From the NCBI RefSeq assembly GCF_005048155.1, contig NZ_SUMB01000002.1, positions 682,001 to 746,000 of the forward strand: DNA of 64,000 nt. The letters run 5' to 3'. The notes below the pieces were generated by a model. That model did no database searches. It saw nothing but the letters and a program-made list of their open reading frames with translations, and was not told the DNA's origin. Below, piece by piece: positions 51,613 through 62,421 of the stretch (the first letter of the stretch is position 1; each line of letters opens with the position of its first letter). The position numbers and the translations under genes are program-made. The stretch is from Streptomyces piniterrae (lineage in GTDB: Bacteria > Actinomycetota > Actinomycetes > Streptomycetales > Streptomycetaceae).

Positions 51613-53019
51613 CTATCGGCGGCGAGGATCTATCGGTGCAAGGACGCCGAACCGGTCCTCGATCACCTCGGCGGCCTCCAGGCACAGGTCCTCGCGGTAC
51701 ATCTGCCCGATGAGCTGAACACCCCGCGGCATACCGTCCGCAAATCCGCAGGGCACGCTCACCGCGGGCACGCCGACGAAGGAGGTCGCCGTGCACAGGG
51801 CCAGCGGCAGCATCGCCTGGGCATGGCTCTCGGTGTCGTCGAACCGGACCGCCACGGGGACCGGCTGGGTGCTGGTCGCCGCGAGGAGCAGCGGGTAGTC
51901 GGCCTGGAGCCGGGACCAGTCGCGCTGGATCCCGAGGCGGACCGCGGTCTGCCGGACGTACTCGGCGAGTTCGGTGTGCGGGACACGTTCCAGGAACAGG
52001 TCGATGTGCCGGCGGCCTTCCTCGGAGAGCAGCTGCCTGGTGCGGTGCCAGTTCAGGCCGAACTCGGTCATGATGAGCTTGCCGTAGCCCTCCAGCGTCT
52101 CTGCCAGGCGGGGAATCTCCACCTCTTCCAGGACGTATCCCGCCGCTTCCAGCGCGGTGGCGGCCTCGTCGATTCCGGCGCGTATCTCCGGGTGGACGCC
52201 GGCACCGACCGGGTCGATCACCACACCGACCTTTACGGGTGTGGCGAGCTGGGGCCCGGCAAGCGGTGCGGGGACCGCCCGCGGGTCCTCCGGGTCGGTA
52301 CCCGCGAGCGTCTCGAAGGCGGCCCGGAGATCGGCCACCGTACGGGCGAGCGGGCCGTCGACCGGGATGAGCTGGGAAGCGAGCGTGGGCTCCTGGCCCC
52401 TGACGCGGTGGTCGGCGGCGAAGCGGCCGTAACTGGGCTTCAACCCGGCCACCCCGTTGAAGGACGCGGGCAGCCGGACGGACCCGCCGGAGTCGTTGCC
52501 GAGGCCGAGCGCCGCCATGCCGACCGCCACGGCGACGCCGTCTCCGCTGCTGGTTCCGCCGGGAGTCTTCTCCGGGGCCCAGGGGTTGTACGTCTTGCCG
52601 TAGAGCTGGCTCGCCGGGTCCGAGGAGAGCGCCAGGTCGGGCATGTTGGCGTGGCCGATCGGAATGGCACCCGCGTCGCGCAGCCGACGCACCGGCGGGG
52701 AGTCGGCCTCGGGCACATGGTCGCGGAGCTTCTCCACGCCGTGGGTGGTCGGCCAGCCGGCCACGTGGATGTTCTCCTTGACGGTGAACGGCACTCCGGC
52801 CAGCGGTCCGAGCCGCTCGCCCGCCGCCCGGCGGCGGTCGGTCTCGCGCGCGGCCATGCGGGCGTCGTCCGCCATGAGTTGGGTGACGGCGTTCACGGCC
52901 GGATTCACCTCAGCGATACGTGCCAGGTGGCTCTCCACCACCTCGGCCGCGGTGACCTCGCCGCGGGTGACCTCCGCGGCCAGTTCAGTCGCCGTCGACT
53001 TCCAGAGTTCAGTGTCCAT
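51613..53019 (-). CDS. Amidase (amidase-signature family)
   Basis: 468 residues. The Ser-cisSer-Lys triad is present: Lys in PFTVKENIHVAG, the first Ser in TPGGTSSGDGVAVAVG and the nucleophile Ser in LGNDSGGSVRLPASF. Length is usual for the family (indole acetamide, glutamyl or aryl amidases); substrate unknown. The frame is open upstream to 53457, but the ATG at 53019 (MDTELWKSTATELA) begins family-like sequence; the ribosome site is weak. Palindromic operators lie 80-125 bp upstream. Confidence 0.9.
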   Translation of the reverse strand: MDTELWKSTATELAAEVTRGEVTAAEVVESHLARIAEVNPAVNAVTQLMADDARMAARETDRRRAAGERLGPLAGVPFTVKENIHVAGWPTTHGVEKLRDHVPEADSPPVRRLRDAGAIPIGHANMPDLALSSDPASQLYGKTYNPWAPEKTPGGTSSGDGVAVAVGMAALGLGNDSGGSVRLPASFNGVAGLKPSYGRFAADHRVRGQEPTLASQLIPVDGPLARTVADLRAAFETLAGTDPEDPRAVPAPLAGPQLATPVKVGVVIDPVGAGVHPEIRAGIDEAATALEAAGYVLEEVEIPRLAETLEGYGKLIMTEFGLNWHRTRQLLSEEGRRHIDLFLERVPHTELAEYVRQTAVRLGIQRDWSRLQADYPLLLAATSTQPVPVAVRFDDTESHAQAMLPLALCTATSFVGVPAVSVPCGFADGMPRGVQLIGQMYREDLCLEAAEVIEDRFGVLAPIDPRRR

Positions 53020-53477
53020 GGCTTCGTCGGGGTCCGGGCCCTTCGGCGGGCGTGCGACCCCTGCGCCCCCTTCTGTGCGTGGGCTCGGCGAGTTCCGATG
53101 CAAGTGCATCACATCGCATTCCGGGAAGCGATGTAAGCGCATCGCTATGTGGGCATGTGCCAGGGGCTGGTAGAGGGCGGCCAGTTGGTCGCGGAGCACG
53201 TCGAGAGGTGGGTGGCGGAAGCGCGCGGGGCGGCGGCAGAGCAGGACGGCCCCCCGACCACCGTCATGTAGGCGCAGCCCCCGGCGGCATGGCATGATCA
53301 CGCAGTCGACCGCTCTCGAGCCAACCGCCGGGAAACGGCCGACCTCTTGTGCGTTCTTGTTCGTCCCCTTTGTTTGTTCCCTCTTTGTCCCGATGACGTG
53401 TGACGCGGACTCAACATCACCTTGCCCGTGGTGCCTTGCGGTCCGTCCCCACCTCACGCCCCCGAGGATCAGCCAAC
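53020..53477. other. Divergent intergenic region, amidase / lipoprotein
   Basis: No gene supported, although frames are open on both strands. It carries the palindrome array at 53097-53143. I saw no further structure that would serve as a gene. Confidence 0.5.
53097..53143. promoter_or_regulatory. Array of palindromic operators upstream of the amidase
   Basis: Two copies of GATGYAAGYGCATC (53097-53110 and 53130-53143) lie 33 bp apart, three helical turns. Between and overlapping them ACATCGC...GCGATGT (53111-53134) forms a larger palindrome around TTCCGGGAA. This looks like a site for a dimeric repressor or activator of the amidase gene and/or the divergent lipoprotein gene. Confidence 0.6.
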
Positions 53478-54947
53478 GTGCCCCACATATCCAGAACAGC
53501 CTTACTGCCGACGCTCACCGCCCTGGCGCTGCTCGCCGTCGGCTGCTCGGCGACCGGAACATCCGAGCCGTCCGACGGCGAAAAGCCCGCCGCGCGGTCC
53601 ACGACCTCCGCCCAGGACGTCCCCGACTCGTCCGCGGCCGGGCAGCTCACGGTCGGCAGGGCGCCGGCCGCGTCGGCCACCCCGACCGCCGTCTCCCAGG
53701 CCGCGGTTGGCGGGCGCCGCGCTCAGAAGTCCTCGCTGAAGATCACCTCGTTCGACCGGCGCAGCGGCCGGGCCGTCGTCTCCGCCCCCGCCCGTTCGGA
53801 GAAGGCCACCCCCTCGGGCCGGCCCAGCCGGACCCCCGGGGCCGGCGGCGGAGCGGACGACCAAGGCCCCCTCGCGGTCGGCGACGTCGTCGCGAGCGGG
53901 CCCGCGCCCGGGGCCCCCGACGGTGTCCTCGCCAAGGTCACCGACGTGCTGGGCACGACCGAGCACAACACCGAGGTCCAGACGGCCCCGACCACCCTCA
54001 GTGCCCTCCTCGGCAGCCGCAAGGCTGCCGGCAAGGTGCCCGTCGACCCCGCGTCCGTGCAGGTCGAGCCGCTGGTCAAGGGCGTCAAGGTGTCCTGGTC
54101 GAAGAACGGCGGCGTGCACTCGGGGCCGCGCGGTACCAGCGTTCCGCTGGGCAACCTGCGGTTGGACGTCGGTGCCGCGATCGCCACGGCCCCGGATGCC
54201 CCGGCTTCCGCGGCCGCGTCGCTCTCGGGCTTCGTCCAGCTGGCGCCCGAGGTCGAGTTCTCCTACAACGGTGCCGACGGCGCCGGTTCGCCAGGGGGCG
54301 CCTACCTGGGGCTGTCCGGCGACTGGTCCTCGCAGTGGCAGCTGAAGGGCCAGGCCGCCGCACACACCCCGGACGGCAAGCCGCTGCGGCTGCCCTTCGC
54401 CAAACTGCACGCCGACCCGGTCATCCAGGTCGGGCCGGTCCCGGTCGTGGTCAACCTCGACCTCACCTGCTACGCCCAGGTGGATGCCGACGGCCGGGTC
54501 AGCGTCGAGGTCAAGGAGGACCTCAAGGGCGACTTCCGGGTCGGCGGCAGCTACAGCCGGGCCAAGGGCTGGCAGGCCATCAGCGAGTCCGACATCAAGG
54601 CGTCCCCGGTCAAGGCCACCGTCGCGGCGGCGGGCAAGGTCAAGGCCGCGCTCGGCGCCGAGGCGACCCTCGGGCTGTACGGCGTCACCGGAGTGACCGC
54701 CGAACTGACGCCGTATCTGCGTGGCGAGGCCGAGGGCAGCGCCACCGGAGCCGGCGACGGCAGCGGTTCGGCGGTGGGCCACTGGCTGGTCGCCGGCGGG
54801 GTCGATCTGTCCGGTGCGCTGCTGTTCCATCTGAAGATCTTCGGCACACCGGTCTTCGAGAAACGCATCCCGCTGGGCGCCCTCCACCGGGAGTGGAAGC
54901 TCGCGGAGGGCGGCGGATCGGCCTCGTCCGGCAAGCGCGGACGCTGA
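53478..54947 (+). CDS. Large secreted lipoprotein, function unknown
   Basis: 489 residues from GTG at 53478 (GAGGA about 9 nt upstream; an earlier GTG at 53400 is less likely). The signal helix LPTLTALALLAVGC gives a lipobox. A Ser/Ala/Pro-rich linker of 70 residues follows, then a mainly beta domain with repeated alternating strands (LQLAPEVEFSYNG-like and PVVVNLDLTCYAQVDADG), one cysteine pair absent. No family recognised. It may be an adhesin-like or enzyme-associated surface protein; substrate-binding is not evident. Confidence 0.83.
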   Translation: MPHISRTALLPTLTALALLAVGCSATGTSEPSDGEKPAARSTTSAQDVPDSSAAGQLTVGRAPAASATPTAVSQAAVGGRRAQKSSLKITSFDRRSGRAVVSAPARSEKATPSGRPSRTPGAGGGADDQGPLAVGDVVASGPAPGAPDGVLAKVTDVLGTTEHNTEVQTAPTTLSALLGSRKAAGKVPVDPASVQVEPLVKGVKVSWSKNGGVHSGPRGTSVPLGNLRLDVGAAIATAPDAPASAAASLSGFVQLAPEVEFSYNGADGAGSPGGAYLGLSGDWSSQWQLKGQAAAHTPDGKPLRLPFAKLHADPVIQVGPVPVVVNLDLTCYAQVDADGRVSVEVKEDLKGDFRVGGSYSRAKGWQAISESDIKASPVKATVAAAGKVKAALGAEATLGLYGVTGVTAELTPYLRGEAEGSATGAGDGSGSAVGHWLVAGGVDLSGALLFHLKIFGTPVFEKRIPLGALHREWKLAEGGGSASSGKRGR

Positions 54948-54958
54948 CCGGCAGCGGC

Positions 54959-54989
54959 GGACGGCGGCGGAGGAGCGTCGCCGCCGTCC
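54959..54989. terminator. Terminator after the large lipoprotein gene
   Basis: Perfect 11-bp stem GGACGGCGGCG/CGCCGCCGTCC with a 9-nt loop, 12 bp after the stop at 54947. A second hairpin (GTGCCCCGGC/GCCGGGGCAC) follows at 55018-55050 and leads into the 17-bp repeats. Confidence 0.8.
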
Positions 54990-55041
54990 CCGAGCCCCTG
55001 GTGTCCCGAAGGTGATGGTGCCCCGGCCCCTCCAAGAGGAG

Positions 55042-55109
55042 CCGGGGCACAACCATGTCCGGGGCACAACCATGTCCGGGGCACAACCATGCCCGGGGCA
55101 CAACCATGC
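55042..55109. repeat. Four 17-bp tandem repeats between convergent genes
   Basis: Units CCGGGGCACAACCATGT at 55042 and 55059, then CCGGGGCACAACCATGC at 55076 and 55093. They lie just before the end of the transporter ATPase gene on the minus strand, starting within the second hairpin. Confidence 0.9.
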
Positions 55110-55120
55110 CCCGGGGCGCT

Positions 55121-56091
55121 TCAGGCCGCTTCGGGGAAGTGGCACGCCACCTGCCGCGCCGCGCCCGGTTCCATGCGCCGCAGTGCGGGTGTCCCGGTGC
55201 GGCAGACCTCCTGGGCCTTGGGGCAGCGCGGATGGAAGGCGCAGCCGGGCGGGGGAGCGGCCGGGCTGGGCAGGTCCCCGTGCAGCGTGATCCGCTCGCG
55301 GGCCCGTTCGGCCGCCGGGTCGGGCAGGGGTACCGCCGACAGCAGCGCGCGGGTGTACGGGTGGGCCGGGGCGGCGTACACCCTTTCCTTCGGGCCGATC
55401 TCGACGATCCGGCCCAGGTACATCACGGCGACCCGGTCGCACACCCGCTTGACGACCGACAGGTCGTGGGCGATGAAGAGGTAGGCCAGACCGAGTTCGC
55501 GCTGGAGCCGGTCCATCAGGTTGACGATCTGGGCCTGGACGGAGACGTCGAGGGCGGACACCGGCTCGTCGGCGACGACCAGGCGGGGGCCGGTGGCCAG
55601 CGCGCGGGCGATGCCGATGCGCTGGGCCTGCCCGCCGGAGAACTCGTGCGGATAGCGGTCGATGTGCTCGGGGATGAGCCCCACCAACTCCATCAGCTCG
55701 GCGACCCGTTTGCGGGCGTCGGCCGCCGAACCGCCCTGCACCAGCAGCGGATCGGAGATGATCCGGGCCACCGTCTGGCGGGGGTTGAGCGAGGAGTGCG
55801 GGTCCTGGAAGACCATCTGCAGGTCCTGGCGGAGCGGTTTGAGTTCACGTTGCGAGAGATGGCTGATGTCGCGTCCGTCGTAGGTGACCGAACCGGCGGT
55901 GGGTTCCAGGAGCCGGACGATCATGCGTCCGGTGGTGGACTTGCCGCAGCCGGACTCGCCGACCAGGCCCAGTGTCTCGCCGGCCGCCACATGGAAGGTG
56001 ACGCCGTCGACGGCCCGGACCGGCGCGGATCGCCGACGTCCGGGGAATGTCATCGTCAAGTCCACTACGGACAACAGGGGTTCGGTGAACG

Positions 56092-56095
<4 letters not shown>
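55121..56095 (-). CDS. Oligopeptide ABC transporter ATP-binding subunit (DppF type)
   Basis: 324 residues from ATG 56095. Walker [14 protein letters not shown]-loop [13 protein letters not shown], signature [15 protein letters not shown], Walker [13 protein letters not shown], switch IAHD and the C-terminal oligopeptide-domain cysteines ([15 protein letters not shown]), which are typical of DppF/OppF. It ends with VACHFPEAA. It overlaps the DppD-type gene by 4 bp. Last of the five-gene peptide importer operon. Confidence 0.93.
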
Positions 56096-58156
<2,061 letters not shown>

Positions 58157-58160
<4 letters not shown>

Positions 58161-59101
58161 ATGCGGCTTCCCCTCGGGTCGAGCACGTCCCGCAGTGCGT
58201 CACCGAGGAGGGTGAAGGCGAGCACGGTGAGGAAGAGACAGATGCTGGGGATGACGAAGTACATGGGGTCGGTGTCGTAGAAGGCGACGCTCTCGGCGAT
58301 CATCTGGCCCCAGGAGGGCGTGGGCGGCCGGACGCCGACCCCCAGATAACTCAGGGCCGCCTCGGTGGCGATCATCCCGGGGATGATCAGGGTGGTGTAC
58401 GCGATGACCGGACCCGCGGCGCCCGGGAGGATGTCGCGGGTGAGGATCCGCCAGGCACCCGAACCGCCGACGCGGGAAGCGTCCACATACTCGCGGTGCT
58501 TGAGCGAGAGTGTCTGACCGCGCACCACACGGGCGATACCGGGCCAGCCGAAGAGCCCGATCACGGCGATCATCAGCGCGATCCGGTTGACGTCCCGGGC
58601 CACCGACATCATCGCGATCATGAAGATGAGGGAGGGGAAGGACATCGTCAGGTCCATCAGCCGGGAGAGCACCGTGTCGGTGCGCTCCCCGAAGTAGCCG
58701 GCCGCGATCCCGGCCGCCGTGCCGGTGAGCACGACGATCGCGGTGGCGGCGAAGGCGATGAGCAGGGAGACCTGGGAGCCGTGGACGACTCGGGCGAACA
58801 GGTCGCGGCCGGTGACGGGTTCGACGCCGAGCCAGTGGTCGGCGGAGATGCCGCCGAGCGGGCCGATCGGCTGCCCGCCGAGATAGGGGTCGACGGCGTT
58901 CTTGTCGAACTCCTCGGGGGACCAGCCGCCCAGCTTGCTGAGCAGCGGGGCGGCCACCGCCGTGATCACGAAGAGTGCGATCACGACGAGGGAGATCTGC
59001 ACGGCGGGGCGGCGCCGCAGCTCCCGGCGGGCGAGCTGCCAGGGCCCGCTGCCCGCCGGAGTGGTCGTGGCGGCGGGTGCGGACATGGAGGTGGTTGCCA
59101 T
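58157..59101 (-). CDS. Oligopeptide ABC transporter permease (DppC type)
   Basis: 314 residues. The N-terminal OppC_N helix is VQISLVVIALFVITAVAAPL, and the EAA loop is YVDASRVGGSGAWRILTRDI. The end GDALRDVLDPRGSRI is the usual DppC C-terminus. It follows the binding-protein gene by 14 bp and overlaps the DppB-type gene by 4 bp. Confidence 0.93.
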
Positions 59102-59115
59102 GGTGGGGGAGCTCC

Positions 59116-60858
59116 TCAGCCTTCGCTCTTGGCCGGGTCCTTGAGGCCGACGGTGGCGTAGTCGAGCTGGCCGCCGAAGGAGGTCTGCCCGTACGCGCCC
59201 GCGATGTTGGTCCCCACCACCAGCGGCCAGCGCCGGACCAGTACGGGAACGGTGGGGGCCTTGGCGAGGATCTCGCCGTCCAGCTCACGCCAGGCCGCCC
59301 CGGCCTTCTCGGCGTCGGTCATGGCGGCGATCTCGTCCATCCGCTTCATGGTCGCCTCGTCGCGGAAGAGCGAGTGGTTGCCGGAGTTGCCCTTCTCCTT
59401 GATGTAGCGGCCGTCGAAGACGAAGGGCAGGAAGGTGGAGCCGGACGGATAGTCCGGGCACCAGCCGGTGTAGACCATGTCGGTGCGGGTGGTGGTGTCG
59501 CCGATGGCGGCGTAGAACGCGGACGGGTCGACCGTCTCGATGACGACCTTGATTCCCGCCTTGGCGAGCGACTGCTGGATCGCCTCGGCCCTCCCCTTGT
59601 CACCGTTGGAGACCGTCATCTTGGTGGTGAAGCCGTCCGCCTTGCCGGCCTCCTTCAGCAACTTCTTGGCCTTGTCCGTGTCGCCGGTGGTGGGGATCTT
59701 GAGGGTGTCGGGCTGCTTGCCGTCGAAGAGGGTCGCGGGCATGTAGGCGGTCGAGACGTCGTTGAAGGCGGGGCCGCCGGAGGAGGTGATCACGACCTCC
59801 TTGTCGAGGGCGTACTGCACGGCCTGACGCACCTTCACGTTGTCGAAGGGGGCCCGCCCGGTGTGCATCTGCACCATGTCGGTGCAGTTGGTCGACTCGG
59901 CGAGCAGCCGCTTGCGTACGTCGGCGCGGGGCAGCACCTTCGCCGCGCTCTCCGGCCGCAGCGCGTACCACGGGACGGCGGAGGCGTCCGCGCCCTGGCT
60001 GGCGATCATCCGGTCGTCGATCTGGTTGGGCTTGAGCCCCATCACCATGACCAGCTTGTCCGGGTACGCCTTGCGTATGGGGTCCGTCTTGGGGTCCCAG
60101 TGGGAGTTGCGGACCAGGACCAGCTTCTTGTTGCGCTGGTACGTCTCGATCTTGTACGGGCCCGAGGAGAAGGGCCGGTTGTCGTACTGGGGCCCTTTGT
60201 CCTTCGCCTTCGGTACGGGGGCGAAGGTGGGCATGACCGTCGCGTTGGGGAACTCGGCGAAGGGTTTGCGCAGTTCGAAGACGATGGTCCGGTCGTCCGG
60301 TGTCTTGATGGAGTCCAGGTGCTCGCCCTTGGCCGGGCCCTGGTAGCCCTTGGCGTCCTTGAGGTAGCGGGCCGCGTAGTCGGAGCCGCCGGGCAGGTCG
60401 GGGGAGAAGGACCGTTCCACGTTGTACTTGATGTCCTGGGCGGTGATCGGCGTCCCGTCCTCGTACGTGATCCCCGGCTTGAGGTGGAAGGTCCAGGTCC
60501 TGGTGCCGTGCGAGGGCGTGCCGAGGTCGGTCGCGAGGTCGGGGACCAGCTCGCCGCCGGCGGTCCCCGGAGCCGCCTTGTAGGACACGAGGGTGCGGTA
60601 GAGCAGCCGGGTCCCGAAGTCCATGTCGTTCATCACCCAGTTGCGGGCCGGGTCGAGGTGGGTGAAGTCCTGGTTGGACAGCACGGTGAGGGTGCCGCCC
60701 CTCTCCGGTGTGCCGCCGATCGTCCGGCCGTTGTTGGCGGTGGCGAGGTTCTTGCGGCCGCGGGTGCCGTCCTGGGGTCCGCCGGAGCAGCCGGTCGCGC
60801 CGAGGGTCAGGGCCGCCACCAGGGCGGTGGCCAGAGCGGTACAGGTGCGCTTTTCCAT
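59116..60858 (-). CDS. Peptide-binding lipoprotein (SBP family 5)
   Basis: 580 residues. Signal peptide with lipobox LGATGC, then the family 5 pattern GGTLTVLSNQDFTHLDPARN, a domain with KPFAEFPNATVMPTFAPVPK, the FSSGPYKIETYQRNKKLVL strand and a late IAAMTDAEKAGAAWRELDGE helix. It is the first gene of the importer operon and divergent from the Xaa-Pro aminopeptidase, so the imported ligand is probably a proline-containing or related peptide (inferred). Promoter region shared with the aminopeptidase. Confidence 0.93.
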   Translation of the reverse strand: MEKRTCTALATALVAALTLGATGCSGGPQDGTRGRKNLATANNGRTIGGTPERGGTLTVLSNQDFTHLDPARNWVMNDMDFGTRLLYRTLVSYKAAPGTAGGELVPDLATDLGTPSHGTRTWTFHLKPGITYEDGTPITAQDIKYNVERSFSPDLPGGSDYAARYLKDAKGYQGPAKGEHLDSIKTPDDRTIVFELRKPFAEFPNATVMPTFAPVPKAKDKGPQYDNRPFSSGPYKIETYQRNKKLVLVRNSHWDPKTDPIRKAYPDKLVMVMGLKPNQIDDRMIASQGADASAVPWYALRPESAAKVLPRADVRKRLLAESTNCTDMVQMHTGRAPFDNVKVRQAVQYALDKEVVITSSGGPAFNDVSTAYMPATLFDGKQPDTLKIPTTGDTDKAKKLLKEAGKADGFTTKMTVSNGDKGRAEAIQQSLAKAGIKVVIETVDPSAFYAAIGDTTTRTDMVYTGWCPDYPSGSTFLPFVFDGRYIKEKGNSGNHSLFRDEATMKRMDEIAAMTDAEKAGAAWRELDGEILAKAPTVPVLVRRWPLVVGTNIAGAYGQTSFGGQLDYATVGLKDPAKSEG

Positions 60859-60921
60859 GTGGGGTCACTCCGGGAAGCAGTCGGACAGCCTGGGGGAAGG
60901 CTGGAATGTGACCGGTAACAT

Positions 60922-60940
60922 AGTAATGTGAAATTGCACT
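60922..60940. promoter_or_regulatory. Candidate operator in the importer/aminopeptidase divergent promoter
   Basis: AGTAATGTGAAATTGCACT is an imperfect palindrome whose outer parts (AGTAAT and ATTGCACT) recur, in reversed order, as AGTGCAATGTGAAATATTACT at 62398-62418. Placed 64 bp upstream of the importer operon start and 50 bp upstream of the aminopeptidase gene. Distinctly AT-rich for this region. Confidence 0.55.
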
Positions 60941-60989
60941 GACAAGGTGTCGGTCGCTTCGTTATCCACCCGTGCCCGAGGGGGCTGCC

Positions 60990-62363
60990 ATGAACGACTC
61001 CATAACCACGGGAATCCGTACGGCAAGTCATGACCTGCCGGTCTCACCGGAACTCGCCGCGTTCCTCTCCGGCCAGTGGGCCCCGACGCCGCCGCCCGGC
61101 GACATCCGGCTCCCGGTCGCGGAGCTGACCCCCGCCCGCCGCGCCCGCCTCTCCGCCCGCTTCCCGGGCGAGCGGCTGATCATCCCCGCGGGCGGGCTGC
61201 GCGTCCGCTCCAACGACTGCGACCACCGCTTCCGGCCGCACAGCGGCTATGCGTGGCTGACCGGACTGACCGGCGAGGACCAGGCGGGTCATGTGCTGGT
61301 CCTGGAGCCCGACGGGCCGCAGCGGCACGAGCCGGTGCTGTACGTGCGCCCCCGCTCACCCCGCGGCGACGGCGACGAGTTCTATCGCGACCGCCGGTAC
61401 GGGGAGTTCTGGGTCGGACGCCGCCCCGACCTCGCCGAGGCCGAGCGGATGACCGGCATCCGGTGCGCGCACCTGGACACCTGCCGTGCGCTGCCGCCCG
61501 GCCGCGACGCCTCATGCGACCCCGAACTCGCCTCCGCCCTCAGCGAGTTGCGGCTGATCAAGGACGCCTGGGAGGTGGCGCAGCTGCAACTGGCCGTCGA
61601 CCACACCGTGGCGGGTTTCACGGACGTGGTGCGGGCGCTGCCGCAGGCCCTGGTCCATCCGCGTGGTGAGCGCTGGATCGAGGGGGTCTTCGGGCTGCGG
61701 GCCCGCGCCGAGGGCAACGGCACCGGCTACGAGACGATCGCCGCCTCCGGCGCCCACGCCTGCGTACTCCACTGGATCCGCAACGACGGCCCCCTGGACC
61801 CGCGCCAGCTGCTGCTGCTCGACGCGGGAGTCGAGACCAACTCGCTCTACACCGCGGACATCACCCGCACGCTGCCGCTCTCGGGCCGCTTCTCACCCGT
61901 ACAGCGGGAGGTGTACCAACTCGTCCTCGCCGCACAGGAAGCCGGCATCGCCGCACTCAAGCCCGGCGCCCGCTTCCGCGACTTCCATCAGGCCGGTATG
62001 CGGGTGATCGCCGAAGGGCTCGCCGAATGGGGCGTGCTGAAGAGCGCCGACGTCGACTTCCATCGCCGCTACACCTTGTGCAGCAGCGGGCACATGCTCG
62101 GCCTGGACGTCCATGACTGTGCCCAGGCGCGTGCGACGGCGTATCTCGACGGGGTGCTGGAAGAGGGGCAGGTGCTCACGGTCGAGCCCGGTCTCTACCT
62201 CCAGCCCGACGACGAGACGCTCCCCGCCGAGCTGCGCGGCATCGGCGTACGTATCGAGGACGACCTGGTCATCACGGCGGAGGGCGCACGCTTGCTGTCG
62301 GGTGCGCTGCCGCGCACACCGGACGAGGTCGAGGGGTGGATGGGAGAACTGATCGGTGATTGA
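60990..62363 (+). CDS. pepP: Xaa-Pro aminopeptidase (M24B)
   Basis: 457 residues from ATG 60990 (GAGGGGG 6 nt upstream; the frame extends 6 codons earlier). The creatinase-like N-terminal domain precedes the pita-bread fold with metal ligands in LLDAGVETNSLYTADITRTL (two Asp), SSGHMLGLDVHD (His), VLTVEPGLYLQ (Glu) and GVRIEDDLVI (Glu). It cleaves N-terminal X-Pro bonds in the cytoplasm. The location between a peptide importer and an amino-acid oxidase suggests it feeds proline or hydroxyproline into catabolism. Confidence 0.93.
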   Translation: MNDSITTGIRTASHDLPVSPELAAFLSGQWAPTPPPGDIRLPVAELTPARRARLSARFPGERLIIPAGGLRVRSNDCDHRFRPHSGYAWLTGLTGEDQAGHVLVLEPDGPQRHEPVLYVRPRSPRGDGDEFYRDRRYGEFWVGRRPDLAEAERMTGIRCAHLDTCRALPPGRDASCDPELASALSELRLIKDAWEVAQLQLAVDHTVAGFTDVVRALPQALVHPRGERWIEGVFGLRARAEGNGTGYETIAASGAHACVLHWIRNDGPLDPRQLLLLDAGVETNSLYTADITRTLPLSGRFSPVQREVYQLVLAAQEAGIAALKPGARFRDFHQAGMRVIAEGLAEWGVLKSADVDFHRRYTLCSSGHMLGLDVHDCAQARATAYLDGVLEEGQVLTVEPGLYLQPDDETLPAELRGIGVRIEDDLVITAEGARLLSGALPRTPDEVEGWMGELIGD

Positions 62364-62397
62364 GCGCATTGGGCGCCGCAGCCTCTTGGCGTGCGGC

Positions 62398-62418
62398 AGT
62401 GCAATGTGAAATATTACT
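62398..62418. promoter_or_regulatory. Candidate operator/-10 region of the oxidase operon
   Basis: AGTGCAATGTGAAATATTACT shares both half-sites with the motif at 60922-60940. TATTAC within it looks like a -10 box 7 nt before the GTG start of the FAD enzyme, which would give a leaderless message. A regulator bound here would block both. Confidence 0.5.
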
Positions 62419-62421
62419 GAG

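Noticed and set aside
53020..53477. Amidase extended upstream to 53457, or an extra gene in this gap
   Set aside because: The extra N-terminal residues are not family-like and the palindrome array sits inside them, so the gap is more likely regulatory.
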